A DNA stretch of 52,478 nucleotides from assembly GCA_035559775.1 (NCBI GenBank), contig DATMAU010000016.1, positions 1 to 52,478 of the forward strand. The letters are read 5' to 3'. Below the pieces are notes generated by a model. The model was not told the DNA's origin, searched no databases, and saw only the letters and a program-made list of their open reading frames with translations. This document shows positions 35,901 through 44,862 of this stretch, one piece after another. The position numbers and the translations under genes are program-made. The DNA comes from AG1 sp035559775. Lineage in GTDB: Archaea; Thermoproteota; Thermoprotei_A; Sulfolobales; AG1. Numbering within the stretch: position 1 is the first letter of the stretch; each line of letters starts with the position of its first letter.

Positions 35901-37352
35901 GTGAGAGCCCTTATAATTGGGGGTGAATACTTAGACACAGGCGTTTATCACAATGTCATAGCACCCGGCTCTGGAGAGGTTATAGATAAGGTTTCGATAG
36001 CAAGTGAGAGAGATATAGTTAGGAGGGCTATTGATACTGCGTATGAAGCTTTCAACAGCTTCTCTAGAGAGCCTCTGATAAATAGAATGAAGATCCTTAG
36101 AAAAGCGGCAGATATCATGGAGGAATCCAGAGAAGAGCTTGCAAAACTACTAGCACTAGAGGCTGGGAAACCGATAAGAGATGCCCGAGTTGAGGTTCTG
36201 AGAGCAATATCCCTCTTCAGAATCGCCGCAGAGGAAGCTAGGTTCGTCCTGGAGGGCAAGGTCCACCGTGTTGATGCTTATGAATACCCACCTGGAAACG
36301 AGAACAGGATCGTCATGGAGGTTAGAGAACCTATAGGGGTTGTGGGAGCTATACTGCCATTCAACTTCCCCATCAACAGCTTCGCCCACAAAGTAGCACC
36401 AAACATAGCTGCTGGAAACACTGTTGTTGTTAAACCAGCATCAGCCACACCGTTATCAGCTCTAGAGCTGGCCTCGATCCTGTATAGAGCTGGACTCCCC
36501 AGGGGCGTGGTAAGCGTTCTACCAGGCCCTGCCTCCATAGTTGGCGATGAGATTGTTACCAATAGAAAGGTTGCTGGGATAACATTCACGGGATCCACAA
36601 GCACAGGGCTGGCCATAGCCTCGAAAGCCATTTCGACGGGGAAGAGGGTTATGATGGAGATGGGAGGATCTGATCCTATAATTGTGCTTGAAGACGCAGA
36701 CATAGCTAGGGCAGCCCAGATAGCTGTGAGAGCTAGGTTTGAATATGCTGGGCAAAACTGCAACGCTGGGAAGAGGATCATAGTCCACGAAAAGATCAAG
36801 GGTAAATTCACAGAAGCCTTTCTAGAAGGTGTTAAGAGACTAAGGGTAGGCAGCCCATTAGCAGAGGATATAGATGTTGGTCCAGTCATCTCAGAGGAAG
36901 CTTTACAAAGTCTAGAAGGCGTGATAAAGGAGGCGATCGATAAAGGAGGAAAGCTACTGTACGGTGGAGAGAGGCTGAGGCTTAGAGGCTTCTACCTAGC
37001 ACCCACAGTTATATATGAGCCACCAACAACAGCAAGGGTTCTCAGAGAGGAGGTCTTCGGGCCTGTTGCTCCCATCGTTGGCTTCTCAAGAGATGAAGAG
37101 GCTATAGAGATAGCTAACATGACCGACTACGGGCTCCAAGCAGCAATATTCACCAAAGATATCTCCAGAGCCCTTAGGATTGCTAGAGAGCTCAGGACTG
37201 GCGGCGTCATGATCAATGATAGTACCAGGCTTAGATGGGATGCACTCCCATTCGGTGGTGTTAAGCTCAGTGGGCTTGGCGGTAGGGAGGGTGTGAGAAC
37301 CACTATATATAATCTAACGGAGGTTAAGATGATCTCGATCAATATAGCTTAG
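35901..37352 (+). CDS. NAD(P)-dependent aldehyde dehydrogenase (GAPN/lactaldehyde-like)
   Basis: Oxidises an aldehyde to the acid. Seen: PFNFPINSFAHKVAP, cofactor site FTGSTSTGLAIA, catalytic Glu MEMGGSDP, catalytic Cys in EYAGQNCNAGKR and EEVFGPVAPIVG. The Cys context fits archaeal non-phosphorylating glyceraldehyde-3-phosphate or lactaldehyde dehydrogenases; the substrate cannot be settled by eye. GTG start at 35901. 483 residues. Convergent with aspS across a T-rich spacer. Confidence 0.88.
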   Translation: MRALIIGGEYLDTGVYHNVIAPGSGEVIDKVSIASERDIVRRAIDTAYEAFNSFSREPLINRMKILRKAADIMEESREELAKLLALEAGKPIRDARVEVLRAISLFRIAAEEARFVLEGKVHRVDAYEYPPGNENRIVMEVREPIGVVGAILPFNFPINSFAHKVAPNIAAGNTVVVKPASATPLSALELASILYRAGLPRGVVSVLPGPASIVGDEIVTNRKVAGITFTGSTSTGLAIASKAISTGKRVMMEMGGSDPIIVLEDADIARAAQIAVRARFEYAGQNCNAGKRIIVHEKIKGKFTEAFLEGVKRLRVGSPLAEDIDVGPVISEEALQSLEGVIKEAIDKGGKLLYGGERLRLRGFYLAPTVIYEPPTTARVLREEVFGPVAPIVGFSRDEEAIEIANMTDYGLQAAIFTKDISRALRIARELRTGGVMINDSTRLRWDALPFGGVKLSGLGGREGVRTTIYNLTEVKMISINIA

Positions 37353-37359
37353 CTTAACA

Positions 37360-37380
37360 TATTTTTATTTATTTTTATTA
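37360..37380 (+). terminator. T-rich terminator between convergent genes
   Basis: After the aldehyde dehydrogenase stop the plus strand has ATATTTTTATTTATTTTTA, the T-run pattern of archaeal intrinsic termination, in the short spacer before the convergent aspS stop. Confidence 0.45.
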
Positions 37381-37387
37381 AGGTTCA

Positions 37388-38710
37388 TTAGGGAAACAGC
37401 CTCTCAGGATCTCTCGGCAGTAGCCTAGCCTCCCTTATGTTGGAGAGTTTTAGGATCTGCATGACGACCCTCTCCAAACCTATCCCAGCACCTCCGTGTG
37501 GGGGTGCGCCGTATTTGAAGAACTCTAGGTAGAACCAGAAGTTATCTGGGTTAAGCCCTTTCTCCCTAGCCTGCTCTAGTAGAACGTGATACCTATGCTC
37601 TCTCTGCCCTCCAGTGGCCACCTCTAATCCCCTGAATATGAGGTCGAAGCTCAGTGTCCACTCAGGCTCTCCAGGCTTTCTCATAGCATAGAAAGGCCTT
37701 ACCTTCCATGGATATTCTGTCACGAATACGAAGTCCGATGAGAACTCCTTCCTTACATACATCCATAAGAGCCTCTCAGCCTCAGAGTCTAGATCCTCAC
37801 CAAGAGGTATCTTCTTACCCATACTCTCAAGGATCCTGTACGCCTCTTTCATAGTTATCTTGGGCATCTCTTTCGGGATCAATATATCAGATCCACCATA
37901 GCTCTCGATAATCTCTTTTGTGGTCTCTTTCCTCAGTACGGTCTCAACAACATATCTGAAGGCTCCTTCAGCAACGCTCATAACATCTTCCAGCCCGTCT
38001 ATAAAGCCTACTTCGTAGTCTATCGAGTGGTATTCCGTTAAATGCCTAACAGTATGGTGCTTTTCAGCCCTATATACAGGCCCGATCTCGAATACCCTCT
38101 CGAAACCAGCTATTACGCCCATCTGTTTATAGAACTGGGGTGACTGTGCTAGAAAAGCCTGTCTATCAAAGTAGACTATTGGGAAGACCTCCGCTCCCCC
38201 CTCGGTCGCGCCCCCAACGATCTTTGGTGTGAAGATCTCGATAAAACCGTTGGATCTAAAGTATTCTCTAAATGCGTGTGCGACCTCTGCTTCGAGCACG
38301 AATATCCCCATAATCCTTGGGTTCCTAACATCAAGCCATCTCCACCTAAGCCTGGTAGCTAGGTCTGATTCTGTCGAGCTATGAACCTCTATAGGGGCTA
38401 TTTCAACAACCTTAGAGAGCATATCTATATTTTCAACAACTATCTCGCCACCTCCAGGGGCTTGGGGGTTCTTTTTAAACATACCCTCAACACATATGAC
38501 ATCCTCCCTATCAAGATTCTTTATCATCTCAAACACCTTATTAGGGGTCTCCTCAACCCTGGCTATAGCTTGGATTACACCCTCTCTATCCCTCACAAGG
38601 ATAAACTTTATCTTCCCAAGATCTCTGACCCTATCAACCCATCCACAGATCCTGTATCTCTGATTCTCAGAGCCGCTTTTCAACAGATCCCTGGTATAGA
38701 TTTTTTTCAC
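37388..38710 (-). CDS. aspS: Aspartyl-tRNA synthetase
   Basis: Class IIb enzyme charging tRNA-Asp (and perhaps tRNA-Asn if non-discriminating). Seen: OB-fold anticodon domain (CGWVDRVRDLGKIKF), motif 1 FREYFRSNGFIEIFTPK, flipping loop GATEGGAEVFP, motif 2 FEIGPVYRAEKHHTVRHL, motif 3 GGAGIGLERVVMQIL. GTG start at 38710. 440 residues, archaeal size. Confidence 0.95.
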   Translation of the reverse strand: MKKIYTRDLLKSGSENQRYRICGWVDRVRDLGKIKFILVRDREGVIQAIARVEETPNKVFEMIKNLDREDVICVEGMFKKNPQAPGGGEIVVENIDMLSKVVEIAPIEVHSSTESDLATRLRWRWLDVRNPRIMGIFVLEAEVAHAFREYFRSNGFIEIFTPKIVGGATEGGAEVFPIVYFDRQAFLAQSPQFYKQMGVIAGFERVFEIGPVYRAEKHHTVRHLTEYHSIDYEVGFIDGLEDVMSVAEGAFRYVVETVLRKETTKEIIESYGGSDILIPKEMPKITMKEAYRILESMGKKIPLGEDLDSEAERLLWMYVRKEFSSDFVFVTEYPWKVRPFYAMRKPGEPEWTLSFDLIFRGLEVATGGQREHRYHVLLEQAREKGLNPDNFWFYLEFFKYGAPPHGGAGIGLERVVMQILKLSNIREARLLPRDPERLFP

Positions 38711-38847
38711 CTAGCGCACCCCGAGCTTGCTCACTAAATAACCATGCATCACAAGCCCTTATAGGCTAAGATCCTATAAGCATTTCACATATCAGTTTTC
38801 GCTAAGAGCCCCTAACTATATAAGGGAATGATGAAGCGAGAGATAGC

Positions 38848-39477
38848 TTGGATGGCGTGATTATGATAAACCTGCCGGGGCTTAACATACTGGGTTTCGG
38901 GGACGGTAATAAGTTTAAAAAGAAAAAGGAGAGGGCGGAAAATACTCTAATAATGCTTAGAAGCTTTGTATCAAAGATAGACAACTATATACACAGACTT
39001 GAGGAGAGAGAGAAACAGCTTTTTGAGAAAGTAGTAGATCTAACATCGATGGGAGACGATGCTAGGGCTATGATTGTTGCCGGAGAGATCCAGCAGATAA
39101 GGAGCGTGCTAAGGCATCTCACCGCATTAAGATATATCATGGAAGGCATAGTGTTGAAAATAGAGAATTACATAGCGATCGGAGAAGCCATGGGTTCTAT
39201 AGGTCCTGCACTATCAGCACTAAGAGAGATAAGAGGGGTTTTTAAGGGCCTGATTCCAAGCATAGAGATAGAGACTCAGCTAATAGAAAACAGTCTAAGA
39301 GATCTTATAAGCAGTACAGGAGAATATATACCGCCGACAACGTGGTATAGCCCGCAAAGCACGAGCGAGGCTAAGAAGATACTGGAAGAAGCATACGCCG
39401 TAGCCGAGAAGAGGTTGAGAGAAACATTCCCACAGGTGAAAAGAAATAGTGAGAAAAACAGCATGGAGATCAGATAA
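38848..39477 (+). CDS. CdvB-like ESCRT-III (Snf7) paralogue
   Basis: Crenarchaeal CdvB-type ESCRT-III proteins form membrane-remodelling filaments in cell division and vesicle release. Seen: basic N-terminus (KFKKKKERAENTL), long helical hairpin with REKQLFEKVVDLTSMGDDARA and AGEIQQIRSVLRHL, and a region about 100-170 of helices. It lacks the C-terminal winged helix that in the division CdvB binds membranes, so it looks like a CdvB1/2/3 paralogue. It stands alone, away from any cdvA or cdvC. TATA-like ACTATATAAG lies about 30 bp upstream of the TTG at 38848; GTG 38857 and ATG 38863 are other starts. Confidence 0.75.
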   Translation: MDGVIMINLPGLNILGFGDGNKFKKKKERAENTLIMLRSFVSKIDNYIHRLEEREKQLFEKVVDLTSMGDDARAMIVAGEIQQIRSVLRHLTALRYIMEGIVLKIENYIAIGEAMGSIGPALSALREIRGVFKGLIPSIEIETQLIENSLRDLISSTGEYIPPTTWYSPQSTSEAKKILEEAYAVAEKRLRETFPQVKRNSEKNSMEIR

Positions 39478-39705
39478 AACAGCACATTATAATTGATACG
39501 TTAATTTGTGTAGAGTAGCCCCACGTTTTAAAACAGCTTAATGAGCTCGTAGAGGGATGGGCAAACCTATCAAGAAAAACCAACAGTCTCAAGACCCTTA
39601 TCCCCTATGTCCTGCGATACCAGGCTTTGAACACACTCTTATATATTATAATAATATATCAATATTTCTCTAGATTTCTGATCTATTGAGGAATCCTAAG
39701 CAAGA

Positions 39706-39743
39706 CTATGTATATGGTTCAGTATACATATCAGTATACATAG
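39706..39743. promoter_or_regulatory. Inverted plus direct repeats upstream of cstA
   Basis: CTATGTATA (39706-39714) pairs with TATACATAG (39735-39743), and inside it CAGTATACAT is repeated at 39720 and 39732 with a 12-bp period. This looks like an operator for a dimeric regulator. It lies about 150 bp before the cstA start. Confidence 0.45.
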
Positions 39744-39787
39744 CGCGAGAATAAGGCTCTACTGTAACGCTAGTGCGTATATTACAG

Positions 39788-39799
39788 AACATATATGTT
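39788..39799. promoter_or_regulatory. Perfect 12-bp palindrome upstream of cstA
   Basis: AACATATATGTT is its own reverse complement. It lies about 60 bp upstream of the presumed cstA TATA box. Confidence 0.4.
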
Positions 39800-39846
39800 A
39801 AAAATAACTCTACTCTATATTACTATTCACACTTTGCTCCCTTATT

Positions 39847-39862
39847 GTAATATTTATATTAC
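39847..39862. promoter_or_regulatory. Palindrome covering the cstA TATA box
   Basis: GTAATAT-TT-ATATTAC is a perfect 7-2-7 inverted repeat, about 30 bp upstream of the cstA GTG, exactly where the TATA box should be. A protein bound here would block TBP, so this is a strong candidate repressor site. Confidence 0.5.
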
Positions 39863-39887
39863 GCTCTAGTATTAAATAATATCGAAG

Positions 39888-41666
39888 GTGTTCAAATTGC
39901 TGGACACACCGATGCCTTATATATTGACGGGACTTGTGATATACGCAATAGCCTATGCCATGTATTCAAAGTATATTGATAAGAGGATATGGCAGTCGGA
40001 TCCAAGCAGGCCTACTCCAGCTAAACAGTATTTCGACGGTGTTGAGTATTTCCCTGTAAGTAAATATGTACTCTATGGATACCAGTTTAAAAGCGTAGCA
40101 GCCCTGGGACCAATAGTAGGTCCTCTAGTAGCAGTGGGGTTCTACGGATGGCTTCCTGCACTGATATGGCTGATAGTGGGTAACTTCTTCATAGGCTGGG
40201 TCCAGGATTACTCGGCTATGATGATGTCTGTTAGGAACGATGGGAGATCCATGGGGCCCATAACATACGAGCTTCTGGGTAATAGGGCGAGACAGCTGCT
40301 CTTAGGATATCTAATAGCCTATCTAATAATAATAACCTCCGTGTTCGCATGGGTTATAACAACAGTGTTTAACCAGTTTCCAGGCACATTCATACCAATA
40401 CTATTCATACTAATCACAGGCGTGATCTTCGGACACCTAGTATTTAGATTAAAGATCGATGTCCTTATAGCGACAGTCGTAGCCTTAGTGCTAGTGTTTG
40501 TAGGAATCATAATCACAGTAGCACTCCCCCAGCTGAGAACTCCGGGAACCAACTTCCTCGACGATCCAAGGACATTACCGCTTGATGTGAGGACATTCCC
40601 AACACAGCCTGGAACATATACAGTGCTCTTCTGGCTCGTAGTCCTTGCCGTCATATACTACATAGGAGCAGTAACACCAATGCCCAGGTTCCTGTTACCA
40701 ACGGTATATGTTGGGTACCTACCAGCAATCATAGCTCTAATTCTAGTTATCATTGCTGCACTAGCAACTCCGTTCACAGGGCTAAAGATAGTGCAGGCCC
40801 CGGTAAAGAATCTATGGCCGACAAACCCGCTTGAAAACCCACAGACAGGCCCCTTATGGCCAATACTGTTCGTCACAATAGCGTGTGGAGCTATATCTGG
40901 GTGGCATAGCCTAGTATCAAGCGGGCTTACATCAAAGCAACTCGAGTTCGAGACAGACGCTCGGCCCGTTGGTGGAGGTGCTATGATCACAGAGGGCATT
41001 GTCGGCCTATCCTCAGTAGCCTCAGTAATGATCCTAACAACATACCCCCTAGCAGCGGGCGCCTATGTAACTGGTGCATCAACGCTCACATCAGCTCTAA
41101 CTGGCGTCTCTAGAGATGCTATGAACCTGTTCTATGCAATGTTTGTAGCGGTTATGGGGATGATAACAAGCATGCTGTTCGTAAGAGTATGGAGAACCGT
41201 TTCTGCAGAGCTTTTTGAGAGAAACATACTTGGCAATAGATGGGTCTCTCCACTAGTTCTCATCCTAATAATGATCTTCCTGGCATTCACTGGAAGCTGG
41301 GTCAACCTGTGGCTCCTCTTCGGAGGGACAAACCAGCTGCTTGCAGGATTAGCACTCCTACTTGTTGCCGTATATCTAGCTAAGGTTAAGAGACCAACAT
41401 GGTATGTTGTATATCCTGGAATATTTATGGCGATAACCACTGTTGCAGCCCTAGTCTGGGAAGGATATACGTATGCGGCATATCTATTAGCCAACAGACC
41501 GATCACCGTTCAAGCAGCAGTTCAAGCAAAATTCGGTGCAGGCGTAGTTACAGTTTCAAACATGATTTCAGCAGCCCTAGGGATTATCCTTGCCATCATG
41601 GGCGCCTTAATGACATACTATCTCCTCAGAGGATATTTCAGATATAGAGCAGCTACTAAAGCTTAG
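39888..41666 (+). CDS. cstA: Carbon starvation protein CstA family transporter
   Basis: Multi-spanning (about 16 segments) transporter for peptides or pyruvate-like carbon compounds. Seen: RPTPAKQYFDGVEYFPVSKYVLYGYQF-type N-terminal block in pieces, FKSVAALGPIVGPLVA, GWVQDYSAMMMSVRNDGRS, CGAISGWHSLVSSGLTSKQ and LFGGTNQLLAGLALL. 592 residues fits. GTG start at 39888. The 410-bp upstream region has three palindromic elements. An ArsA/Get3 cluster follows on the same strand with a 164-bp gap, which has its own promoter-like TATA. Confidence 0.92.
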   Translation: MFKLLDTPMPYILTGLVIYAIAYAMYSKYIDKRIWQSDPSRPTPAKQYFDGVEYFPVSKYVLYGYQFKSVAALGPIVGPLVAVGFYGWLPALIWLIVGNFFIGWVQDYSAMMMSVRNDGRSMGPITYELLGNRARQLLLGYLIAYLIIITSVFAWVITTVFNQFPGTFIPILFILITGVIFGHLVFRLKIDVLIATVVALVLVFVGIIITVALPQLRTPGTNFLDDPRTLPLDVRTFPTQPGTYTVLFWLVVLAVIYYIGAVTPMPRFLLPTVYVGYLPAIIALILVIIAALATPFTGLKIVQAPVKNLWPTNPLENPQTGPLWPILFVTIACGAISGWHSLVSSGLTSKQLEFETDARPVGGGAMITEGIVGLSSVASVMILTTYPLAAGAYVTGASTLTSALTGVSRDAMNLFYAMFVAVMGMITSMLFVRVWRTVSAELFERNILGNRWVSPLVLILIMIFLAFTGSWVNLWLLFGGTNQLLAGLALLLVAVYLAKVKRPTWYVVYPGIFMAITTVAALVWEGYTYAAYLLANRPITVQAAVQAKFGAGVVTVSNMISAALGIILAIMGALMTYYLLRGYFRYRAATKA

Positions 41667-41830
41667 ATCTAATTCATTATAATAAAGTTTTTTAATATAA
41701 ATTTGGTTTATAGATTAGATAGATCTGGGTCAAGCTTATATTAACCCTAATAGCAGTATTATTTCGGTGGTAAATACTGAGCAGTGAAAACCCTAGTGAA
41801 GCTAGCAGTAAGAGAGGTATTAGGGGCCTA

Positions 41831-42073
41831 TTGTCACGGTTAAGCGAGGCTGTATATGGTATATCCCTGCATGGGCAGGTCACTGCAATAATGAAAGAGA
41901 AGATGTATATAGAATATCTCTTCATGCTTATGACAATAGGGGATATGATGGGGATCCCTCTACTCCCACCATATTACACGCTCAGACTCTTACCATACAT
42001 GGTTCCCAATATCAAGGGCTGGAAGCTGAGGATGCTTAGAGAGAGGGACTTCACAGACATTGTAACCGGGTGA
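41831..42073 (+). CDS. Small helical protein, paralogue of the 44.1-kb gene
   Basis: Not recognised. From TTG 41831 it is 80 residues; residues 9-60 align without gaps with the 99-residue protein at 44091: V/IxGxS...LxxxxxxxxGIPLLPPYYTLRLLPYMV, ending K-RxLREKD-like. The open frame runs to a CTG at 41777 preceded by GGTGG, which would add 18 residues matching the paralogue's extra N-terminus; the start is unsure. The predicted fold is helical, soluble. It lies 4 bp before the first ArsA-like ATPase, so a partner role is likely. Confidence 0.65.
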   Translation: MSRLSEAVYGISLHGQVTAIMKEKMYIEYLFMLMTIGDMMGIPLLPPYYTLRLLPYMVPNIKGWKLRMLRERDFTDIVTG

Positions 42074-42077
42074 TCTT

Positions 42078-43109
42078 ATGCCAAGGAGCGTTGGGTTTAA
42101 ATACCTGTTTGAGAAAAGGCCTGAGCTTAAGATAGCTATTTTCGCTGGCAAAGGAGGGCTTGGTAAGACGACGTCTAGCGCTGCGCTCTCCTATAAACTC
42201 TCCACTATGGGTAAGAGGGTTCTCTGCTTCTCAACAGATCCTCAGGCTTCGCTGAGCGATATCTTCGAGAAAGATCTATTCGGTAAGGGTGAGATAGAGC
42301 TATCAAAGAACCTCTATGTTCTAGAGATAGATGCTGATAAGAGGATCAAGGAGTATGTCGACTCTATAAGGCAGAAGATTAGGGATATGTATAAGATAGA
42401 GGAGATTCCAAGAGAAGTTGAGGATTATATCGAATCAGCTGTGGCTGAGCCGGCTATGTACGAGTCAGCAGTATATGACGCGATGCTCGACGTGGTTTCT
42501 CAGAACAAATATGACTTCTATGTCTTCGATATGCCCCCATTTGGACATGGGATAAGGATGGTTGCTATGGCAGATATTCTGAGCAAGTGGGTCGATAAAA
42601 TAACAGAGGCTAGGAGGCAGGCTTATGAGTATGAGAAGGTAGCATCTAGGCTTAAGAGGGAGAAATATACCGAGAGAGAGGATCAGTTGTTAAAAGAGCT
42701 AGAGAGCATAAGAGACAGGATCGTTAGCTTCAGCAAATTAATAACAGACCCCAAAGGAACAGCCTTCACAATGGTTCTGATCCCTGAGAAGATGGCTATA
42801 GTTGATACTGAGAAAGCATTGAAAATGTTCGAAGAGCTAGGGCTGAAAATGTCTGGTGTGGTTGTTAACCAGGTCTACCCACCGGTGATCCTCGAGGATC
42901 CCAGGGCTCCTGAGTATCTCAAGAAAAGGGTTGAGGCTCAGAGACCATTCTTGAGAGAGATATATGAGAAGTTCGAGGATCTCATAGTAGCCATAATACC
43001 TATGTTCAGGAGGGAGCCAAGGGGGCTTGAGATGATAGAGGCTGTCGCTAAAGAGCTCTGGGAGTCTACCATAACACTCGACGATCTCGAAGCCATCTCT
43101 GGGAGGTGA
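42078..43109 (+). CDS. ArsA/Get3-family ATPase, paralogue 1
   Basis: SIMIBI-class ATPase. Seen: deviant Walker A GKGGLGKTT (residues 24-32), switch I STDPQASLSD with the catalytic Asp (D54) but Ala where Get3 has His, and switch II DMPPFGHGIRM (residues 151-161, normal is DTAPTGHTLR). A long helical insert (residues 170-240; ADILSKWVDKITEARRQAYE) corresponds to the client-binding helical subdomain of Get3, but no zinc CxxC is seen. It is one of an adjacent pair and 4 bp from the next ATPase. Client unknown. Confidence 0.8.
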   Translation: MPRSVGFKYLFEKRPELKIAIFAGKGGLGKTTSSAALSYKLSTMGKRVLCFSTDPQASLSDIFEKDLFGKGEIELSKNLYVLEIDADKRIKEYVDSIRQKIRDMYKIEEIPREVEDYIESAVAEPAMYESAVYDAMLDVVSQNKYDFYVFDMPPFGHGIRMVAMADILSKWVDKITEARRQAYEYEKVASRLKREKYTEREDQLLKELESIRDRIVSFSKLITDPKGTAFTMVLIPEKMAIVDTEKALKMFEELGLKMSGVVVNQVYPPVILEDPRAPEYLKKRVEAQRPFLREIYEKFEDLIVAIIPMFRREPRGLEMIEAVAKELWESTITLDDLEAISGR

Positions 43110-43113
43110 TCCC

Positions 43114-44091
43114 ATGCCAATAGTCAGGGGAGAGCAGAAATTCATATTCGTGGGGGGTAAAGGAGGCGTCGGAAAAACAGTGCTAGCATCCGCAATAGGG
43201 CTTAGCCTTGCGGAGCAAGGATATAGGACGCTTATAGCTAGCTTCAACCCCGTCCACTCACTATCCTCTGTGTTCGAACAAAACCTATCGGGAGGATCTA
43301 TAGTTGAGGTTAAAGGCGTAAGTAATCTATATGCTGTAGAAGTAGAGATCGAGGATGTCGTTGCCAGGTATAAGGAGAGGATAACTAAGCTTATAAGGGA
43401 TTTCCTCAAGTGGGCTGAGATCCCAATAGATCCAAAGGGGTTTATAGAGATAGCGACAACAAATCCGGCGTTCCAGGAAGCAGCGTCGTTTGATAAAATG
43501 ATGGATCTTATACTTAATGAGTCCGGGAGGTTCGATAGAATCGTCTTCGACACAGCTGCTGTTGCAAACGCTATAAGACTAATAGGCTTGTCAAAGATCT
43601 ATGGCCTCTGGCTCCAGAGGGTTATAAAGTCAAGGCAAGAGGCATTATCTCTCAGAGCACAGCTGAGCTTCAGGAAGGATAAAGTCTTGGAGGAGGTGAA
43701 GAGCGATCCAGTGCTAATAGAGCTTCTCGAGCTGTATAAGAGATACACTGGTGTAAAGAGCGTGCTCACAGATCCTTCAAAAACCAGCTTCATATTCGTT
43801 ACAATACCAACAATGCTATCCATATCTGTTGTGAGAAGATTCATGGATATGGTGAAGGCTTATGAAATACCCTCTGGAGGCGTTGTGGTAAACATGATAA
43901 TACCCAGACAAGAGGCTGATAAAGACGCCACAGGCTTTCTCAAATCCAAGTTCGAGGAGCAGGAAAGGAACATGGAGTATATTAGGAAGCTGTTTGGAGA
44001 CCAGCTCCTAGGCTATATACCCCTATACCCTGAGGATATTGTCGGTATAGATAGGCTCAAAAGACTCATAAGGGATCTTGAGGCTCAATAA
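43114..44091 (+). CDS. ArsA/Get3-family ATPase, paralogue 2, degenerate switches
   Basis: Walker A GGKGGVGKTV is normal (residues 14-23). Switch I reads SFNPVHSLSS: the catalytic Asp (D57 in yeast Get3) is Asn (N45), the same change that is used to make Get3 ATPase-dead, while the following His is kept. Switch II reads DTAAVANAIRL, so Gly-His is Ala-Asn. A helical insert follows (KSRQEALSLRAQLSFRKDK). It likely binds but hydrolyses ATP poorly, and probably pairs with paralogue 1 as a heterodimer (inference). Its TAA/ATG overlaps the next gene by 1 bp. Confidence 0.8.
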   Translation: MPIVRGEQKFIFVGGKGGVGKTVLASAIGLSLAEQGYRTLIASFNPVHSLSSVFEQNLSGGSIVEVKGVSNLYAVEVEIEDVVARYKERITKLIRDFLKWAEIPIDPKGFIEIATTNPAFQEAASFDKMMDLILNESGRFDRIVFDTAAVANAIRLIGLSKIYGLWLQRVIKSRQEALSLRAQLSFRKDKVLEEVKSDPVLIELLELYKRYTGVKSVLTDPSKTSFIFVTIPTMLSISVVRRFMDMVKAYEIPSGGVVVNMIIPRQEADKDATGFLKSKFEEQERNMEYIRKLFGDQLLGYIPLYPEDIVGIDRLKRLIRDLEAQ

Positions 44092-44390
44092 TGAGAGAAA
44101 TCGCTAACAGGCTCTCAATAACGGCTGATAGGGTTAAGAGGATAGTGAGTGACTTTATATTCGGTATGAGCACCTATGAGATGTATAGAGAGACGCTCCA
44201 TATAGCTAGAAGTTACAGGGATTCTCTATATCTTCTATTGCTAGGCGAATTCCTGGGAATACCCTTTATCTCTAACTACTATACATTAAGACTACTCCCA
44301 TACCTAGTGGGCGAGCTTGAAGCTTTTAAAAAGAGAAACCTTAGGGAGAAAGATCTATTGGAGGCTATGAGCGAGCTTGACATACACTGA
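44091..44390 (+). CDS. Small helical protein, paralogue of the 41.8-kb gene
   Basis: Not recognised. 99 residues; N-terminal helix (REIANRLSITADRVKRIVSD), then the block shared with the 41831 protein including LGIPFISNYYTLRLLPYLV and KKRNLREKDLLEAM. The motif GIPxxxxYYTLRLLPYxV is the invariant core. One copy lies before and one after the ATPase pair, so each may serve one ATPase. It overlaps ATPase 2 by 1 bp and the next gene by 14 bp. Confidence 0.7.
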   Translation: MREIANRLSITADRVKRIVSDFIFGMSTYEMYRETLHIARSYRDSLYLLLLGEFLGIPFISNYYTLRLLPYLVGELEAFKKRNLREKDLLEAMSELDIH

Positions 44391-44862
44391 GTCAAAGAAT
44401 GTAACAATAGCCGTTGGTAACATAATAACCGGGGTTTATAATTACCTCGTAATATCGATTCCAGTTGATTGGAGAGTAGTAGTTATACCGATGAACTCAG
44501 ATGTTTTTACAAGCACAAGGCAAGGGAGCGTAAAGTGGGTAAAAGAAGGGGAAGTAGAGCACGGGCTAGCAACACCCAAGGGCGAGATCATGCTTAGAAT
44601 CAAGATATGGCCTGGTTTTAAAGAGCAGTGGGGGATCAAGGAGCTGAGGAAGGCTGAGAAGATATACGATCTAGCGATCTCGGGGCATGGTGCGAAGGCC
44701 TATATATATAGAAAAAGACATGGGTTGAGAACAACCAGAACCCTTGGGATCCATCTATACTGCGGGATCACCGACAGAACCATACTAATCGAATTCATAG
44801 GAGGAGAAGATTGGGTTGATACCGTGCTAAACAATATAGGGGGTAGTATGTGTCATGTTTAG
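44377..44862 (+). CDS. Unknown beta-rich protein of the ArsA cluster
   Basis: Not recognised. 161 residues with many beta strands (TIAVGNIITGVYNYLVISIPV, then MLRIKIWPG, RTILIEFIGGEDWVD) and one amphipathic helix; no signal peptide or membrane segment. One Cys pair-less Cys (LYCGIT) and a terminal MCHV. Start is TTG at 44377, overlapping the small helical gene by 14 bp, and its end overlaps the next gene by 8 bp, so it belongs to the operon. Confidence 0.6.
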   Translation: MTYTESKNVTIAVGNIITGVYNYLVISIPVDWRVVVIPMNSDVFTSTRQGSVKWVKEGEVEHGLATPKGEIMLRIKIWPGFKEQWGIKELRKAEKIYDLAISGHGAKAYIYRKRHGLRTTRTLGIHLYCGITDRTILIEFIGGEDWVDTVLNNIGGSMCHV

